A stretch of DNA of 64,000 bases. Origin: G963668655 sp963668655 (lineage in GTDB: Bacteria > Myxococcota_A > SURF-8). The stretch lies in assembly GCA_963668655.2 (NCBI GenBank), contig CAXXPQ010000002.1:1550001-1614000 (forward strand), written 5' to 3'. Numbering within the stretch: position 1 is the stretch's first letter; each line of letters begins with the position of its first letter. The notes below the pieces were generated by a model. The model was given only the letters and a program-made list of their open reading frames with translations. It ran no database searches and had not been told where the DNA came from. Positions 41,491 to 50,665 of the stretch are shown here, piece after piece. The translations under genes were made by a program, and so were the position numbers.

Positions 41491-43170
41491 ATGTCGGACT
41501 TTGGCGAACGATTCGGGCGGGCCGGGTGGCCGGTGCTGGCCTTGCTGGCGTTGGTGTGGATCTGGACGGCCTGCGGCGAGTCATCGAGCGGGGAGGATTC
41601 GGAAGCGGCGGCGGACGGCGACTGGCGCTCCTGGGACGGCGACGTCCCCGACGGCGACACCGCGCCCGGAGACAACAGCGAATATCCGGACGGAGACGAC
41701 ACCGGCCACGAGGACGAGGTGGAAAAACGCATGAGTCTGCCGAAGATCGGCAAGGATTTCGTGTTCATCCTCAACCGCGACGCGGGCAGCCTGGTGATGA
41801 TCGACACCGACAACCTGGAGATCCGCACCCTGCCGGTGGGCGAGAATCCCGCCGTGGTGGAGACGGTGCCGGGCGACGACGTCGCCCTGGTGATCGACCG
41901 CGCCACGGACAAGCTCGTGCTGGCCCTGGCCGCCGCCGGGCGGAGCGTGGCCTGGCCCATGGGCGAGGAACGCGATACGGGCTACAACGCCATCTCGGTT
42001 TCGCCCAAGGGCGACTTCGCCATGCTGTATTTCAACAGCCAGATGAGTGAGGATCTCTGGGAAGAGGGCCTGGGCAGCCTCCAGGAAGTGGCGTTGGTGG
42101 ATCTGCGCCATCCCGGCGACCTGGACGAGCTGACGCGCCCCATCGTCGCCTATACCGTGGGACTGAACCCCACCCAGGTCCAGTGGTCCTCGGACGGACG
42201 GAAGGCCTTCGTGGTCACCGACATGGGCATCACGGCCTTCGATTTCGAACATCCGGACAGCCCTGCGCTTACCCCCAACATCCAGTTGGAGGCCGAATGG
42301 GGCGACCCGGTGGACCGCGAGGTGAAGATCACGCCGGACGGCCGCTACGCCCTGGTGCGGCGCTTCGATTCCAACGTCCTGACCCTGGTGGATCTCGACG
42401 ACCACGAACGCCTGACGCTTACCCTGGAGCATCCGCCCACGGACCTGGACCTGACATCGGACGGCTCTCGGGCGCTCGTGGTGGTGCGGGAAAACGCCCG
42501 ACTGGCCTCCGTGCCGGTGCCGGAGGGCTTTTCGGACGTGAACCGCATCGACTGGGTGGACATCCCGGAAAACGCGGGCGTCCTGGAAATCGGCCCCGAC
42601 GACAACACCCTGCTTCTCTATTCCACCCTCACCAGCGACGAGATCATCTGGAGCCACGATCTGCAAAGCGGAACCACCCGGACCTTCCACCTCCAAAAGG
42701 GCGTGGAATCCGTTGCGTTTTCTCCTCGCACGGACAACGGGCTGAAGGTGGTGATCTTCAACACGAAAGAGCCCGGCGTTCCCTCCGTGGGGGCGGATCT
42801 CTATGAAATCATCGACAAATCCTACGGCTACACGCTGTTGAACCTGGAATCCGGCGTGCAGGTGCTGCAAACCACGGACGCGGATCAGGCGGATTTCACC
42901 TTCACGCCGGACGGCGGCAAGGCCTATATTCTGGTGACGGACGAAAACGCCGTGCGCGAGGTGCAGATCGCGGACCTGACCTCCGCGACCGGCGCGCGCA
43001 TCAAGGAACTGGAACTGAACTCCGTTCCCACGGGGGTGGGCGTGATCCCGGGCAGCGACCGGGTCTACGTCTCCCAGAACCATCCGGACGGCCGCATCAC
43101 GTTCATCGACACGGACACGGACGAGCCGCTGACGGTGACGGGATTCGAGCTGAACGGAAACATCGACTGA
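41491..43170 (+). CDS. Beta-propeller lipoprotein (YncE-like) with Asp-Gly linker
   Basis: A 559-residue lipoprotein with lipobox IWTAC (Cys28) and an acidic DGD-containing linker to about residue 78. The rest is a run of propeller blades with the pattern of YncE/40-residue beta-propeller proteins: FVFILNRDAGSLVMIDTDNL, VSPKGDFAMLYFNSQ, SSDGRKAFVVTDMGITAFDF, TPDGRYALVRRFDSNVLTLV and SDGSRALVVVRENARLASVP. ATG 41491 follows GGAAGGAGG. It sits behind a sigma-54 promoter and heads a three-gene unit with another propeller lipoprotein and a barrel; an envelope complex is inferred. Confidence 0.8.
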   Translation: MSDFGERFGRAGWPVLALLALVWIWTACGESSSGEDSEAAADGDWRSWDGDVPDGDTAPGDNSEYPDGDDTGHEDEVEKRMSLPKIGKDFVFILNRDAGSLVMIDTDNLEIRTLPVGENPAVVETVPGDDVALVIDRATDKLVLALAAAGRSVAWPMGEERDTGYNAISVSPKGDFAMLYFNSQMSEDLWEEGLGSLQEVALVDLRHPGDLDELTRPIVAYTVGLNPTQVQWSSDGRKAFVVTDMGITAFDFEHPDSPALTPNIQLEAEWGDPVDREVKITPDGRYALVRRFDSNVLTLVDLDDHERLTLTLEHPPTDLDLTSDGSRALVVVRENARLASVPVPEGFSDVNRIDWVDIPENAGVLEIGPDDNTLLLYSTLTSDEIIWSHDLQSGTTRTFHLQKGVESVAFSPRTDNGLKVVIFNTKEPGVPSVGADLYEIIDKSYGYTLLNLESGVQVLQTTDADQADFTFTPDGGKAYILVTDENAVREVQIADLTSATGARIKELELNSVPTGVGVIPGSDRVYVSQNHPDGRITFIDTDTDEPLTVTGFELNGNID

Positions 43171-43187
43171 GGGGAGAGGGGGACATC

Positions 43188-44876
43188 ATGAAACGCCTTG
43201 GACGCTCCGTGTTCTGGCTTTTTCTGTTCACGCTCTGGACGGCCTCCTGCCAGGACCGCCCGGGCCGCTTCGACGACGAGATGTTCTGGTCGGGACCGTA
43301 CGTGCTGAACCGCCACATCTATTACCTGGAACGGTATTCCGGCCGGGTGGTCATCCTGGATCCCGCCGACGAGAACGAACCCGTGCAGGAAATCGCTTTG
43401 GGCGGGGAGGACGCCGCCCGCTCCGATTCGGCCGACTGGGCCATGGCCTTCGTCTTCCCGGAGAAGGATCGCATCGTCTTCGTCTCCGAGGCGGCGCGGA
43501 GCTTCCATATCCTGGACGACGAAAACGGGGAGATCCTCTGGACCGTCCCGGATCTTCCCAAGGAATTCAGCCACTTCGCCTTTTCCCCGGACGGCCGCTG
43601 GATGGTGGGCTTCCGGCCGGATACGGAGTGGGACAGCGCCGTGGCGCTTTCCGACGGCGCGGACGGCCGCACGCTCACGGCCGAATCCTATGCCTTCAAC
43701 GACGATGCTTCCATCGTGGTCAATTCCCACATGCTGATGCTCATGGATCTCGAAAGCGGCGCGGCGGCCTATCCCAGTCTGAAGAAAAACGACGTGCCCA
43801 TCGAGCGGGTGCTGTTTACGGGTTCGTTCCTGATCTGCGCCGAGGCCGAAACCTGCGGGGCGCTTCAGGCGGAGGAAATGGAACGCGTGCTGATTCTGGG
43901 ACGATCCCGGTTGTGGATCCTGGACCCGAACGAGGGCGCGGACGCCCGGGCCGACGTGATTCCCCTGTCCATGAACGCCGTCTACCGGGCCACGGGCAGC
44001 CGCATTTCCGGAAACATGGACGACGAGCCGGACAAGGACGGCGGCGTGGACGACCGCGAGTCGCTGTTCCTTTTCTCCGATGAAAGTGCGGACGTGGTGG
44101 CGGTGAACCTCCTGTACGACCGGGACGAGGACCGGCTGGGCTACAGCATCAACAAGCTGGGCCTGCCCTTCGCCGTGCGGGACGTGCTTCCCTACCGGGA
44201 CGGCGGAAAGTCCTATCTGCTGGCCCTGAGCGGAAGCCGCGACGCCGCCGTGGTGAACGTGGACAGCGCCGCCTTCCAGACCCTCTCTCTGCCCATCGCG
44301 GCGCGCTCCATCCATCCCCGCCTGGATTCCGAGGGGCGGCCCGCGCCGGTGCTGTACGGAAACGCCGGGCTCGTCATGGCGAAGCTCACCAACCTGGCCG
44401 TGTTGTGGGAAAAGAACCTGACGGTCGCCGCCTTGGGATTCTATCCGCAGAACCTGATCTTCACCGAGGACGGGCAGGCCGTGGCCGTGGACGAAACCCA
44501 TCTGGCGGTGGTGGACCTGGCGTCGCTGGAAGCGTCCGACCTGGACGCGGTGAACCTGGAGCTGACCCGTGCGGGGGAGGACCGCATCCTGGACGCGGAA
44601 AAAGGCCGTCTGTACCTGCTCGGCCTGGACTACTCGGACGACGAGATCGCCGGGCGGCTTTCCATGCTGACCTTCGGCGGCGGGGGCCTTTCGGAAAAAC
44701 GGGTGGACGTCAAGGATCCGGCGGGATCGCTGTACCTGATGCAGGGCGCGGCGGACGGCGAGGACCGGCTGGTTGTGCCGCACGAGGGCGTGGAGGGATA
44801 TCTTTCGGTCATCCGGGCGGACGGCGGCTGGGCGCGCACCTATCGCGGCTTCCTTTTGGACCGGGATCTGTTTTAG
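43188..44876 (+). CDS. Second beta-propeller-like lipoprotein
   Basis: A 562-residue lipoprotein with lipobox LWTASC (Cys21). Blade-like strands recur: HIYYLERYSGRVVILDPADE, FVFPEKDRIVFVSEAARSFH, HFAFSPDGRWMVGFRPDTEW and LYLLGLDYSDDEIAGRLSML. It lacks the long Asp-Gly linker of its neighbour but has the same length and organisation, so the two are probably distant paralogues. The start has GGGGAGAGGGGGA upstream, 17 bases after the previous stop. Function unknown. Confidence 0.75.
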   Translation: MKRLGRSVFWLFLFTLWTASCQDRPGRFDDEMFWSGPYVLNRHIYYLERYSGRVVILDPADENEPVQEIALGGEDAARSDSADWAMAFVFPEKDRIVFVSEAARSFHILDDENGEILWTVPDLPKEFSHFAFSPDGRWMVGFRPDTEWDSAVALSDGADGRTLTAESYAFNDDASIVVNSHMLMLMDLESGAAAYPSLKKNDVPIERVLFTGSFLICAEAETCGALQAEEMERVLILGRSRLWILDPNEGADARADVIPLSMNAVYRATGSRISGNMDDEPDKDGGVDDRESLFLFSDESADVVAVNLLYDRDEDRLGYSINKLGLPFAVRDVLPYRDGGKSYLLALSGSRDAAVVNVDSAAFQTLSLPIAARSIHPRLDSEGRPAPVLYGNAGLVMAKLTNLAVLWEKNLTVAALGFYPQNLIFTEDGQAVAVDETHLAVVDLASLEASDLDAVNLELTRAGEDRILDAEKGRLYLLGLDYSDDEIAGRLSMLTFGGGGLSEKRVDVKDPAGSLYLMQGAADGEDRLVVPHEGVEGYLSVIRADGGWARTYRGFLLDRDLF

Positions 44877-44889
44877 GAGGGGGGAGCAC

Positions 44890-45567
44890 ATGAAACGGAA
44901 TACCTTCATCGTCTGTTGCATCGCGGCCTTCTGCTGGCTTCTGCCCGCGTCCGCCTTCGCCACCGTGGGCCATCTGAAACTGCTTCTGGATTCCACCTAC
45001 ACCCTGGACGAATCCATGGACGGCGTGACGGAAGACCAGTACCTGATGGGCGGCGGGCTGCGGCTGGAATTCGAGATTCCCTACGGCTTCTCCGCCGGGC
45101 TGGAATACACCTACGCCGCGAAGTCGGGCGATGTGTTGCAGGACTTCGAGACGGAGTTTCGCATGCACAGCCCGAAGCTCATGCTGCAATGGCGCTACGG
45201 CGTGCGGGAGTGGTTCGAGCCCTACATCCTGGCGCTTTTCGGCGCGGACTTCGATCGCCTGGAAATCCGAGAGGAAGATTGGGGACGGCTGAAGCGGGTG
45301 GAGGCGAACTGGAAGGCCACCGCCGGGGCGTATCTGGGCGCGCAGTTCCAGTTGAAAAGAAGCTGGATCGAGAGCTGGGGCGTCTGGCGGGACTTTTCCC
45401 TGGGACTGTTCGTGGAGGTGGGCTACGTCTACCACCAGCCCTTCGCGGTGAACCTGAAGGCCGAACCGAACGTGGACATCGACGGAGCCGGGGCCGACGG
45501 GCGCAAGCTGGGCGACCTCGACGCCAGCGGCCCGGCCCTGCGCGGCGGCGTGCTGTGGCGCTTCTGA
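44890..45567 (+). CDS. Small outer-membrane beta-barrel protein
   Basis: A 225-residue protein with a signal peptide (cleavage after SAFA, about residue 23) and amphipathic strands typical of an 8-12-stranded barrel (YLMGGGLRLEFEIPYGFSAG, PKLMLQWRYGVREWFEPYIL, GAYLGAQFQL). It ends in Phe (GGVLWRF), the outer-membrane assembly signal. ATG 44890 follows TAGGAGGGGGGAG, 13 bases after the propeller gene. A diverged copy of its last 18 residues lies at 46988-47044, showing that a second barrel gene once existed here. Confidence 0.8.
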   Translation: MKRNTFIVCCIAAFCWLLPASAFATVGHLKLLLDSTYTLDESMDGVTEDQYLMGGGLRLEFEIPYGFSAGLEYTYAAKSGDVLQDFETEFRMHSPKLMLQWRYGVREWFEPYILALFGADFDRLEIREEDWGRLKRVEANWKATAGAYLGAQFQLKRSWIESWGVWRDFSLGLFVEVGYVYHQPFAVNLKAEPNVDIDGAGADGRKLGDLDASGPALRGGVLWRF

Positions 45568-45621
45568 GCGCAACCTTTCGATGAAAAAAAAAGACGCAGC
45601 GGTCCGGTCCGGCGGATCGGA

Positions 45622-46893
45622 TTACTTGTCCAGATCCAGGCAGAATCCACCTGTCAGATCGCCCGTGTCCGGATCGTTCACGGCGAAGCACAGGGCGTCG
45701 GAGCCGCACTCGCCGGCCGCGGGGGTGCACATGGCCCAGCAAAAAGAACCGATATTCAGCGCCATGCAATAATTGTCGGCGTCGCCGCCGCAACCGGTCT
45801 GGCCGTCGCTGCACGTGTCGTCCTCGCCGCTCGAACTGAGGTCCGTGCAAAGCCCCACGCTCTGACCGATCCAGGGTTCCCATTCGACGCAGCCGATTTC
45901 GTCGTCGTCGGCGTTGCGGACGCCGCAGGAAGTGATGGTGCAGGTGTTGACGCATTGCGTGTGATGGGTCGGTGGATTTCCGTCGTCCGTGAAGGCCAGG
46001 CAGCGATCCTTGCCCGCGATGGTCCGACATTCGTCGTCGGACCTGCATTCGCCGCAGAACCAGCCTTCTTCGAAAGGCGCGCATCTCGGACCGTTCCGGT
46101 TGCCGACGCAGTCCCAGTCGGTCCGGCAGTCGCCCTCGGGATAGGGACTGCACATGCAGGTGTCGCGCGCTTCCGCTTCGTCGTAATCGCAGAAACCGAA
46201 ATAGGACTCCGGATCCTCGGCGCAGACGTCGTTGCAGTTCGTCCTCGCCAACCGGCCGGTTTCTTCGCAGTGGCAGATGACGTCCCCGCCCAGGCAGGGC
46301 GCGACGAACGTCTCGGGATCGCATGGACCGGAGCAAAGGAAAGCGGCCTCGTTTTCCGATCCATGTTCCTCCCCGTATTCCGGGTCTCCGTCCGCCGAAT
46401 CCACGCAGATACACCCGTTCGTTGTCCGGCCGTTCTCTTCCTTCGGGCCGCAACCGTCGGATGACCGGAAGGAAAGGGAACAGAGGATCTCGCAGCTGCG
46501 TTCGATCCGGGCGTTGTGCTCGCACAGACAGACCGTCTCGGCATCCACACAGGAAGAAACGTCCGTATTCGGATCGCAAACGCCGACGCAGGCGCCGTCG
46601 TCCGGTTCGTCGTCCGGATCCGGGTCGATTTCCGAGATATCTCCGTCCACCGGGGTGTCTCCATCCGGGTTTTCATCCGCGTCGCCGTCGGTTCCGGTGT
46701 CGCCGTCCGCGTCCGCGCCGGGATCGTAGCAGACGTTCCGCGAGGTATCGCAAAGGTAAGGTTCATTGCAGGAGTTGTCCACGTAGCAGGCTTCTCCCAG
46801 GCCGCCCATGGGGTCCGATTCGCTCGACGCCGAGCAGGCGGCGAGAAGCGGGATTACGAAAATCAACGGAACGAAAAGAGGAAAAGGACGCAT
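45622..46893 (-). CDS. Cys-rich lipoprotein with Asp-Gly linker
   Basis: A 423-residue lipoprotein with lipobox PLLAAC (Cys20). A first small Cys motif (GEACYVDNSCNEPYLCDTSR) is followed by the DGD linker (residues about 60-100). The rest is disulfide-rich, with two similar units: CVGVCDPNTDVSSC with VCLCEHN, and CSGPCDPETFVAPC with ICHCEET. Further blocks are CRTDWDCVGNRNGPRCAPF and FCGECRSDDECRTI. The DxDC patterns recall the truncated protein at 2-1123 and dickkopf/EB-type repeats. No function is known. ATG 46893 follows GGGGAG. It lies between the barrel gene and the barrel scrap. Confidence 0.7.
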   Translation of the reverse strand: MRPFPLFVPLIFVIPLLAACSASSESDPMGGLGEACYVDNSCNEPYLCDTSRNVCYDPGADADGDTGTDGDADENPDGDTPVDGDISEIDPDPDDEPDDGACVGVCDPNTDVSSCVDAETVCLCEHNARIERSCEILCSLSFRSSDGCGPKEENGRTTNGCICVDSADGDPEYGEEHGSENEAAFLCSGPCDPETFVAPCLGGDVICHCEETGRLARTNCNDVCAEDPESYFGFCDYDEAEARDTCMCSPYPEGDCRTDWDCVGNRNGPRCAPFEEGWFCGECRSDDECRTIAGKDRCLAFTDDGNPPTHHTQCVNTCTITSCGVRNADDDEIGCVEWEPWIGQSVGLCTDLSSSGEDDTCSDGQTGCGGDADNYCMALNIGSFCWAMCTPAAGECGSDALCFAVNDPDTGDLTGGFCLDLDK

Positions 46894-46987
46894 GGATCGG
46901 CTCCCCATGGATTGTCCGTGTCTCATATGCTCACAATAGCGATATCTACCTTACACTTTCCATCGGTGCGCTGTCAATCCTCTTCCG

Positions 46988-47044
46988 GGCGACCTCGACG
47001 CCAATGGCCCGGCGTTCAGCGGCGGCGTGCTCTGGCGGTTTTAG
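46988..47044 (+). pseudogene. 3' scrap of a second beta-barrel gene
   Basis: Nineteen codons, GDLDANGPAFSGGVLWRF and a stop, match the end of the barrel gene at 45511-45567 (GDLDASGPALRGGVLWRF) at 15 of 18 residues. The bases upstream of 46988 show no further match in frame. It is a relic of a diverged tandem paralogue, cut at its 5' side. Confidence 0.7.
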
Positions 47045-47105
47045 AAGCCTTCTTAAAAATACGTTCGGTTGGTGTGTCCGAGATGGGTTTCCGGGAAAAG
47101 AAGTT

Positions 47106-47570
47106 TCACAGGGGCAGAATGAAATTGGCCATATCCGCTCGTTCTTCGAACCCATGCTTGGAATAGAAGCCGCGTTGATAGCTTGCGCGGCTTCTATTGT
47201 TGAGCAGCGACAATCTCGAACACCCGCGTCGGATCGCCTCGCGCCGGATCTCGGCAAGGAGCGAGGTTCCCGCGCCCGCGCCCCGGGCTTCCTCGCGGAC
47301 GAAAAATTCGGATAGATATCCCTCCGGACCGCGAAGAATCAGGTAGGGCAGCCAGTGGACAACGGCGTATCCGATCAGATCCTCTTCACGTCGAGCCATA
47401 TAGACGGTATGGCTTTCGTCGGCCAGACAGAGGGAAAGGTGCGCTGCGACACGATCCCGGAACGAGGATGGATCGTCTTCGTTCATCCAGGAAAACATCC
47501 CAAGATCCTTCACGAACCTCGCCAAGGCCGGCGCATCGGAGGTCGTGGCTTTCCGGATTGCGATTTCCAT
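47106..47570 (-). CDS. GNAT-family acetyltransferase
   Basis: A 154-residue N-acetyltransferase. The fold is visible from IRKATTSDAPALARFV, through YMARREEDLIGYAVVHWLP and the CoA-binding loop FFVREEARGAGAGTSLLAEI (R/Q-x-x-G-x-G/A), to LLNNRSRASYQRGFYSKHGF. The substrate is unknown. A good ribosome site (AAGGAG) precedes ATG 47570. It is the first gene of the accessory stretch that runs to about 53.3 kb. Confidence 0.85.
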   Translation of the reverse strand: MEIAIRKATTSDAPALARFVKDLGMFSWMNEDDPSSFRDRVAAHLSLCLADESHTVYMARREEDLIGYAVVHWLPYLILRGPEGYLSEFFVREEARGAGAGTSLLAEIRREAIRRGCSRLSLLNNRSRASYQRGFYSKHGFEERADMANFILPL

Positions 47571-47645
47571 CGGATCGTCTCCTTCTTTCTTTGCCGGAAC
47601 TCCATTCGGCCTAAGTTTCGATACGGAGAACCGAGAGAAAAGGCG

Positions 47646-49205
47646 TTACGGTTTTCCGGCTTCACGGGCGCGGTTCAGATTCGTTTGAATTTTCTGGGCT
47701 AATGGATGTTCTTTGCCGAAAGCTTTCGTTTGTATCTCAAGAGCCCGTTCGAAATGCTTGATTGCGGCATTTAAATCTCCAAGACATTTTTTTGCATAGC
47801 CGAGGTTATTAAGGGTGGCGGCCAGATGCGGATGTTCCTCTCCGAAAGCTTTCGTATAAATTTTCAAAGCCTGTTCGAAATACTCGATGGCCTTTTTCGG
47901 ATTCCCCAAAACATGCCATGCGCCACCGAGATTGTTGAAAATGGTAGCCAGATCCGGATATTCATCGCCGAAAACTTTTGTATCAATCGCCAGAGCTCGT
48001 TCGAAATACTCGATGGCCTTTTTCGGATCCCCTAAATCACCCCATGCGTTGCCGAGATTGTTAAGAGGGGCGGCTAGATCCGGATGGTCATCGCCGGAAG
48101 CTTTCGCATCAAGCTCCAGAGCCCGTTCGCAATACTCGATGGCCTTTTGGGGATTTCCTAGCTGATTCCATGCGCCGCCAAGATTGTTTAGGGAAGCGGC
48201 CAGATTCGGATGTTCATCGCCGAAAGCTTTTGTTCGGATCTCCAGAACCCGTTCGAAATATTCGATAGCTTTTTCCGGTTTCCCCAAATGATTCCATGCG
48301 CTGCCGAGATTGTTAAGGATGGCGGCTAGGTTCGGATGTTCATTACCGAAAGTTTTTGTTCGGATCTCCAGAGCCCGTTCGCAATATTCGATGACCGTTT
48401 CCGGATTTCCTAGCTGATTCCATGCGTTGCCGAGATTGTTCAATAGACTGGTATTATCCGGATCAAATTTCAATGCTTTCTCATACCAATCCACTGCCTG
48501 CCGATAGTGCCCGGCGTAATATTCGGCATTTCCATAGGCTTGATAGTGATTAACCAGATCCTCGATACGTTCCTGTCGTTTGCTTTCCTCTTCTTCGTGA
48601 TGCGCTTCTTTCTCCGCCAGGGCTTCATCCAGTATTTCCTTGGCCTTGTCGTATTGCCGCTGGGCGATGGCCTTCAAGGCCAGGGCGTAAGGTTCCGAAT
48701 CTTCGGGAATCTGTTCCGCCAGTTCGCGGGCCTCTTCGGGGGGTTCTGTCTGATCGGCAGTTTTTTGTGATAATAGTTCCTCTATCTTTTTCAGCCGAGC
48801 GCTATCCTCTTCTTTTCTTGTTAACAGAACATCAAGCTTTTCTTCCTGTCTGGCGTGATCGTTCTTCAAATCGGAAAGCAGATTCATCAACTCTTCAAAA
48901 GCTGGTCTTTGTCCCAACTTTTCAGAGAATTCCGTCAGAGCGCGGCGAAGTTCTTCTTCGGTCTCTCCAAGCTTCCAGACGGCTTCTTCAAAACCTTCTT
49001 TATCTGCGTTCAAAGCCGCAAGAAAAACCCCCATGAATTTCGTCTGCTCTTCATGAACGACGCCGCGGGTTTCAAGATAGCGTTTCGCTTCCTCGTTTCC
49101 GGCCTCCTGTTTATTGAAACCGGAAGCCTCCCACGCCAGCCGAATTGCGAGTTTTGACGCATCATAGAAGACGTTCGGCCCCAGTGAACTTGCCATATCC
49201 GCCAT
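47646..49205 (-). CDS. Kinesin-light-chain-type TPR repeat protein
   Basis: A 519-residue soluble protein. The first 230 residues are helical and charged, with a coiled coil around EEELRRALTEFSEKL and ARQEEKLDVLLTRKEEDSAR. From about residue 240 there are seven TPR units, six of them 42 residues long, with the consensus LNNLGxAWxxLGxPxKAIEY-ERALEI-TKxFGxEHP. Such TPRs are protein-binding scaffolds common in signalling and conflict-type proteins of large genomes. ATG 49205 is chosen because GGAG lies just upstream; an ATG at 49247 would add a strand-like, unconserved stretch. Composition is visibly less GC-rich than the core genes. Confidence 0.8.
   Translation of the reverse strand: MADMASSLGPNVFYDASKLAIRLAWEASGFNKQEAGNEEAKRYLETRGVVHEEQTKFMGVFLAALNADKEGFEEAVWKLGETEEELRRALTEFSEKLGQRPAFEELMNLLSDLKNDHARQEEKLDVLLTRKEEDSARLKKIEELLSQKTADQTEPPEEARELAEQIPEDSEPYALALKAIAQRQYDKAKEILDEALAEKEAHHEEEESKRQERIEDLVNHYQAYGNAEYYAGHYRQAVDWYEKALKFDPDNTSLLNNLGNAWNQLGNPETVIEYCERALEIRTKTFGNEHPNLAAILNNLGSAWNHLGKPEKAIEYFERVLEIRTKAFGDEHPNLAASLNNLGGAWNQLGNPQKAIEYCERALELDAKASGDDHPDLAAPLNNLGNAWGDLGDPKKAIEYFERALAIDTKVFGDEYPDLATIFNNLGGAWHVLGNPKKAIEYFEQALKIYTKAFGEEHPHLAATLNNLGYAKKCLGDLNAAIKHFERALEIQTKAFGKEHPLAQKIQTNLNRAREAGKP
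47700..48455 (-). repeat. Six tandem 126-bp repeats inside the TPR gene
   Basis: The segment around TTCGAAATACTCGATGGCCT recurs every 126 bases near 47748, 47874, 48000, 48126, 48252 and 48378, each unit coding for one 42-residue TPR. High DNA similarity suggests recent expansion. Confidence 0.75.
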
Positions 49206-49264
49206 TTGCAGCTCCGATATCGAAACGAAAAACGGAAATACGAACATTCAAAATCGTATATTGA

Positions 49265-49292
49265 ATTATATCATGCATTCATGGAACGTAAA
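49265..49292 (-). promoter_or_regulatory. Promoter of the TPR gene
   Basis: On the minus strand TTTACG (49292-49287), spacer 16, then TATAAT (49270-49265, full consensus) with an extended TGA in front; 60 bases before the ATG. Confidence 0.6.
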
Positions 49293-49363
49293 GGAGATGT
49301 TTTTCTTTTCAAGGAAAGACCATCGCGATTTGGGGATCGATCCGGCGGCGGGAATCGAAAGCG

Positions 49364-50665
49364 TCAATGCACCTTCTTGGACGAGCCCACCAAAACGCCC
49401 GCCCGCAGCGCCAGGGGCACGATGTTGCCGGGGGTGTACGCGCCGTCGTCCGTGGCCACCGACCAGTCCGTGACGTGCTCGGGCGAGAGCGTCAGCCGGT
49501 CCCCGGCCCGCAGGTCCGCCACCCGCAGCGGGCGATTGACCAGCACGCCCTCCATTTCCTCCGGCTCCAGGGCCACGACCTCGAACCAGAGATGCTCCAC
49601 CGGGGTGTCCGCCTCCTCCGCGTCGAAGGCCGCCTTGACCAGGAAGGTCCAGTCCCGGCCCCGGCGCTGCCGCCAGAGCGACAGAAACACGGGCCAGCGA
49701 TAGCGCGAAAGATACGCCATGCGGCGTACTTCGGCCTCGGTGTAATAGATCAGCTCGTCCCGCTCCAGCGAAGCCAGAAGGGCGTCGAGCACGAAGGGGT
49801 TGCGGCGGCGGGGCAGAAAAGAAAATCCGTCGCGCTCGGTGCTTTCCGGCGCGGTGAGCAGCAGGCGCGGCGGGGCGTGGTATTCGTCGCGGTCCCATTC
49901 CGAGCCCAGGGCGTCGGGGGCCATCCAGTCCAGGGCCTCCTCCAGTTCCACCAGATTCAGGCGGATGCTGGGATTGACCTGGAAGCTCTTGCCGGCGGCC
50001 AGGCCGTCGTCCATCTGGCGGTCCGCCACGTGGCCCAGAAGCTGGCTGGCCACCGTGCGCTGGTGGCGCAGCACCTGGAGCATCTCCACGTCCGCCACCC
50101 CGGCCCGGGCCAGGCCGTGGGAGTGCATCCACAGCCGCCCGCCGTCGTCCTCGTCGTATACGGCGTGCAGGCTCATCATTTCCCGGGCGGACGGCGCGGA
50201 GGGCGTCTCCACCAGGCTTTCGGCGTAGGGAAGCGAGAGGATGCGGATGGCGTTGTCGTCGTACAAAAACGGCGCATCCTCGGCCAGGGCCAGCGCCACG
50301 GCAAGCTGCACCTTCCAGAGCTGGCGCGGGTCCGCGGACGAGAGCGTGGTTTCCACCACCAGGGCGAAGGCGCAATCGTCGTAGGCTTCCTGCTCTTCGG
50401 GCTGGATGTCGGTGCTCACCCACCAGGCGTCCTCGGGCAGCTCGTCCGCTTCCTCCACCCAGATGTACACGGGTTGAAAAAGCCCCGGAATCCGCGCGGA
50501 AACCATCCAGGAAAGCCCGCCCAGAAACTGGAATTCCTCGTCCGCCACTTCCATTTCCTCCCAGTCCGGAAAGGCCCGGGAAAGCCGGCGGCGCACGTCC
50601 GCGTCGTCCGGCGGATCCAGGCCGGGCAGGGGCACAATCAACGTGCTGGGAACGGGAGAAAGCAC
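49364..50665 (-). CDS. Protein with C-terminal DUF2314-like domain
   Basis: A 433-residue soluble acidic protein. The last 80 residues (EHLWFEVVALEPEEMEGVLV, NRPLRVADLRAGDRLTLSPE, HVTDWSVATDDG) match the pattern of DUF2314: E-W-E, a strand pair, NxP, GD and a DW ending. The N-terminal part has several Trp/Glu-rich stretches and resembles DUF4026-type proteins, whose role is unknown. The start is GTG 50665 with AAGGAAA upstream. GC-rich like the core genome, in contrast to its neighbours. Confidence 0.6.
   Translation of the reverse strand: MLSPVPSTLIVPLPGLDPPDDADVRRRLSRAFPDWEEMEVADEEFQFLGGLSWMVSARIPGLFQPVYIWVEEADELPEDAWWVSTDIQPEEQEAYDDCAFALVVETTLSSADPRQLWKVQLAVALALAEDAPFLYDDNAIRILSLPYAESLVETPSAPSAREMMSLHAVYDEDDGGRLWMHSHGLARAGVADVEMLQVLRHQRTVASQLLGHVADRQMDDGLAAGKSFQVNPSIRLNLVELEEALDWMAPDALGSEWDRDEYHAPPRLLLTAPESTERDGFSFLPRRRNPFVLDALLASLERDELIYYTEAEVRRMAYLSRYRWPVFLSLWRQRRGRDWTFLVKAAFDAEEADTPVEHLWFEVVALEPEEMEGVLVNRPLRVADLRAGDRLTLSPEHVTDWSVATDDGAYTPGNIVPLALRAGVLVGSSKKVH

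Noticed and set aside
47700..48455. Regular repeats that might suggest a CRISPR array
   Set aside because: Units are contiguous 126-bp coding repeats for TPR motifs, with no spacers.
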